DNA of 6,843 nucleotides. It comes from Bacteroidota bacterium (GTDB lineage Bacteria; Bacteroidota; Bacteroidia; Bacteroidales; P3). Shown one piece after another: positions 6,066-6,843 of the stretch. Within the stretch, counting starts at the first letter, position 1. The number at the start of each line of letters is the position of its first letter. The position numbers and the translations under genes were made by a program. A model generated the notes under the pieces. It ran no database searches. It was not told the origin of the DNA and saw only the letters and a list, made by a program, of their open reading frames with translations. The stretch is from contig JAUNWC010000083.1 in NCBI GenBank assembly GCA_030540495.1, positions 1 to 6,843 of the forward strand, written 5' to 3'.

Positions 6066-6843
6066 ATGCAAACCATAGACCAATTGCAAAACTACCTTAG
6101 AGAAAATCAATTTTCTCAAATATTTATTCTTACGGACGAAAATTCGGGAAAGTATTGCCTACCCATACTTTTAGAAAAGGCAGACGAAATAGCAGACAGG
6201 GGAGCAACACTTTTGGAAATACCCGCAGGAGAAGAGAATAAAAACATAGAAACCATTAAAAATCTTTCTTCTTCTTTATTGGAGAGCAATGCGGATAGAA
6301 ATTCTCTTCTTATTTCTTTGGGAGGAGGAGTTGTAACGGACGTTGGAGGTTTTGTAGCCTCTATTTACAAACGAGGTATTCAAAACATAAACATTCCTAC
6401 AACTCTTTTGGCTATGGTGGATGCTTCCATAGGTGGAAAAACAGGCGTTAATCTTAATGGAATAAAAAACGCTTTGGGAACTTTTAACACAGATACAATT
6501 ACCCTTGTAGATACAGATTTTTTGCAAACTCTTCCTTATAAAGAAATATTAAGTGGAGTAGGGGAGATGTTGAAAACTTTTTTGGTTTTAGATAAAGAAA
6601 TGCTCGCAAAATTTATCTCAAAAAAAGATTTGCAAACCATAGAAGATGAATTTATTTTGCGTTGCATGGAGTTAAAGGAGAGTGTGGTAGAGCAAGATGT
6701 TTTTGATAACAAGAGAAGAAAAATTCTTAATTTTGGGCATACCTTAGGGCATGCTTTTGAAGGTTATTATTCTTTGTTAGAAAAGAAATCAATAACACAT
6801 GGCGAGGCTGTAGTAATAGGAATTTATTATGCTATGAAACTTT
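6066..6843 (+). CDS. aroB: 3-Dehydroquinate synthase (partial, 3' end beyond window)
   Basis: Cytoplasmic NAD- and zinc-dependent enzyme that cyclises DAHP to 3-dehydroquinate, the second step of the shikimate pathway to aromatic amino acids. The frame is open from ATG 6066 to the right edge: 259 codons of an expected 340-360. Family landmarks in order are the NAD-binding GGGVVTDVGGFVAS (86-99), YKRGIQNINIPTTLLAMVDA (101-120), SIGGKTGVNLNGIKNALG (121-138) with active-site lysines, GEMLK (166-170) with likely zinc ligand E167, RRKILNFGHTLGHAFE (217-232) with H225 and H229, and HGEAV (245-249) with the third likely zinc ligand H245. After GEMLK the sequence is TFLV, where most homologues have YGLI or HGLI, a mild deviation near the active site. 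It starts 2 bases after the ychF stop, which suggests translational coupling. A shorter N-terminus than E. coli's is normal for this phylum. Confidence 0.96.
   Translation, partial: MQTIDQLQNYLRENQFSQIFILTDENSGKYCLPILLEKADEIADRGATLLEIPAGEENKNIETIKNLSSSLLESNADRNSLLISLGGGVVTDVGGFVASIYKRGIQNINIPTTLLAMVDASIGGKTGVNLNGIKNALGTFNTDTITLVDTDFLQTLPYKEILSGVGEMLKTFLVLDKEMLAKFISKKDLQTIEDEFILRCMELKESVVEQDVFDNKRRKILNFGHTLGHAFEGYYSLLEKKSITHGEAVVIGIYYAMKL

Noticed and set aside
1..6843. Mobile element, CRISPR array, tRNA, toxin-antitoxin or defence system
   Set aside because: No tandem spaced repeats, terminal inverted repeats, transposase or integrase motifs, tRNA cloverleaf or toxin-antitoxin pairs were seen. 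Gene content and base composition are uniform and look like core chromosome.

Overview
The window is an AT-rich piece of a bacterial chromosome with every gene on the + strand. It most likely comes from a member of the Bacteroidales or a close relative in Bacteroidota. The evidence is a type-2 PyrF of the Bacteroidota kind, a trigger factor and AroB of the Bacteroidota type, an IorA without the usual C-terminal ferredoxin domain, two promoters with the Bacteroidota sigma signature (TTTG, 19-20 bases, TAnnTTTG), and A/T-rich start regions without Shine-Dalgarno sequences. An oxygen-sensitive indolepyruvate oxidoreductase points to an anaerobe. Genus cannot be decided from the sequence.

Layout. 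(1) Positions 1-945: the last 35 codons of an unidentified gene, then pyrF (pyrimidine synthesis) 3 bases later, probably one transcript. (2) Positions 946-3371: an intergenic gap with a clear promoter, then iorA-iorB, encoding both subunits of indolepyruvate:ferredoxin oxidoreductase, closed by a strong hairpin terminator. (3) Positions 3372-6843: a regulatory region with one or two overlapping promoters and a 16-base perfect palindrome in the promoter spacer, then tig (trigger factor), ychF (ribosome-associated ATPase) and the first 259 codons of aroB (3-dehydroquinate synthase), separated by only 12 and 2 bases and so probably one operon.

How the genes work together. Most of the content is housekeeping. 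IorAB links aromatic 2-oxoacids to aryl-acetyl-CoA, and aroB, downstream, belongs to the pathway that makes aromatic amino acids. That shared theme may be coincidence, because the two lie in different transcription units. tig and ychF both act at the ribosome. I found no phage, transposon, CRISPR, defence or other novel system. The points worth a second look are regulatory (the palindrome in the tig promoter and a 12-base motif shared by the two leaders) and architectural (IorA without a ferredoxin domain, unusual gene neighbours, and an altered ribosome-binding signature in trigger factor).
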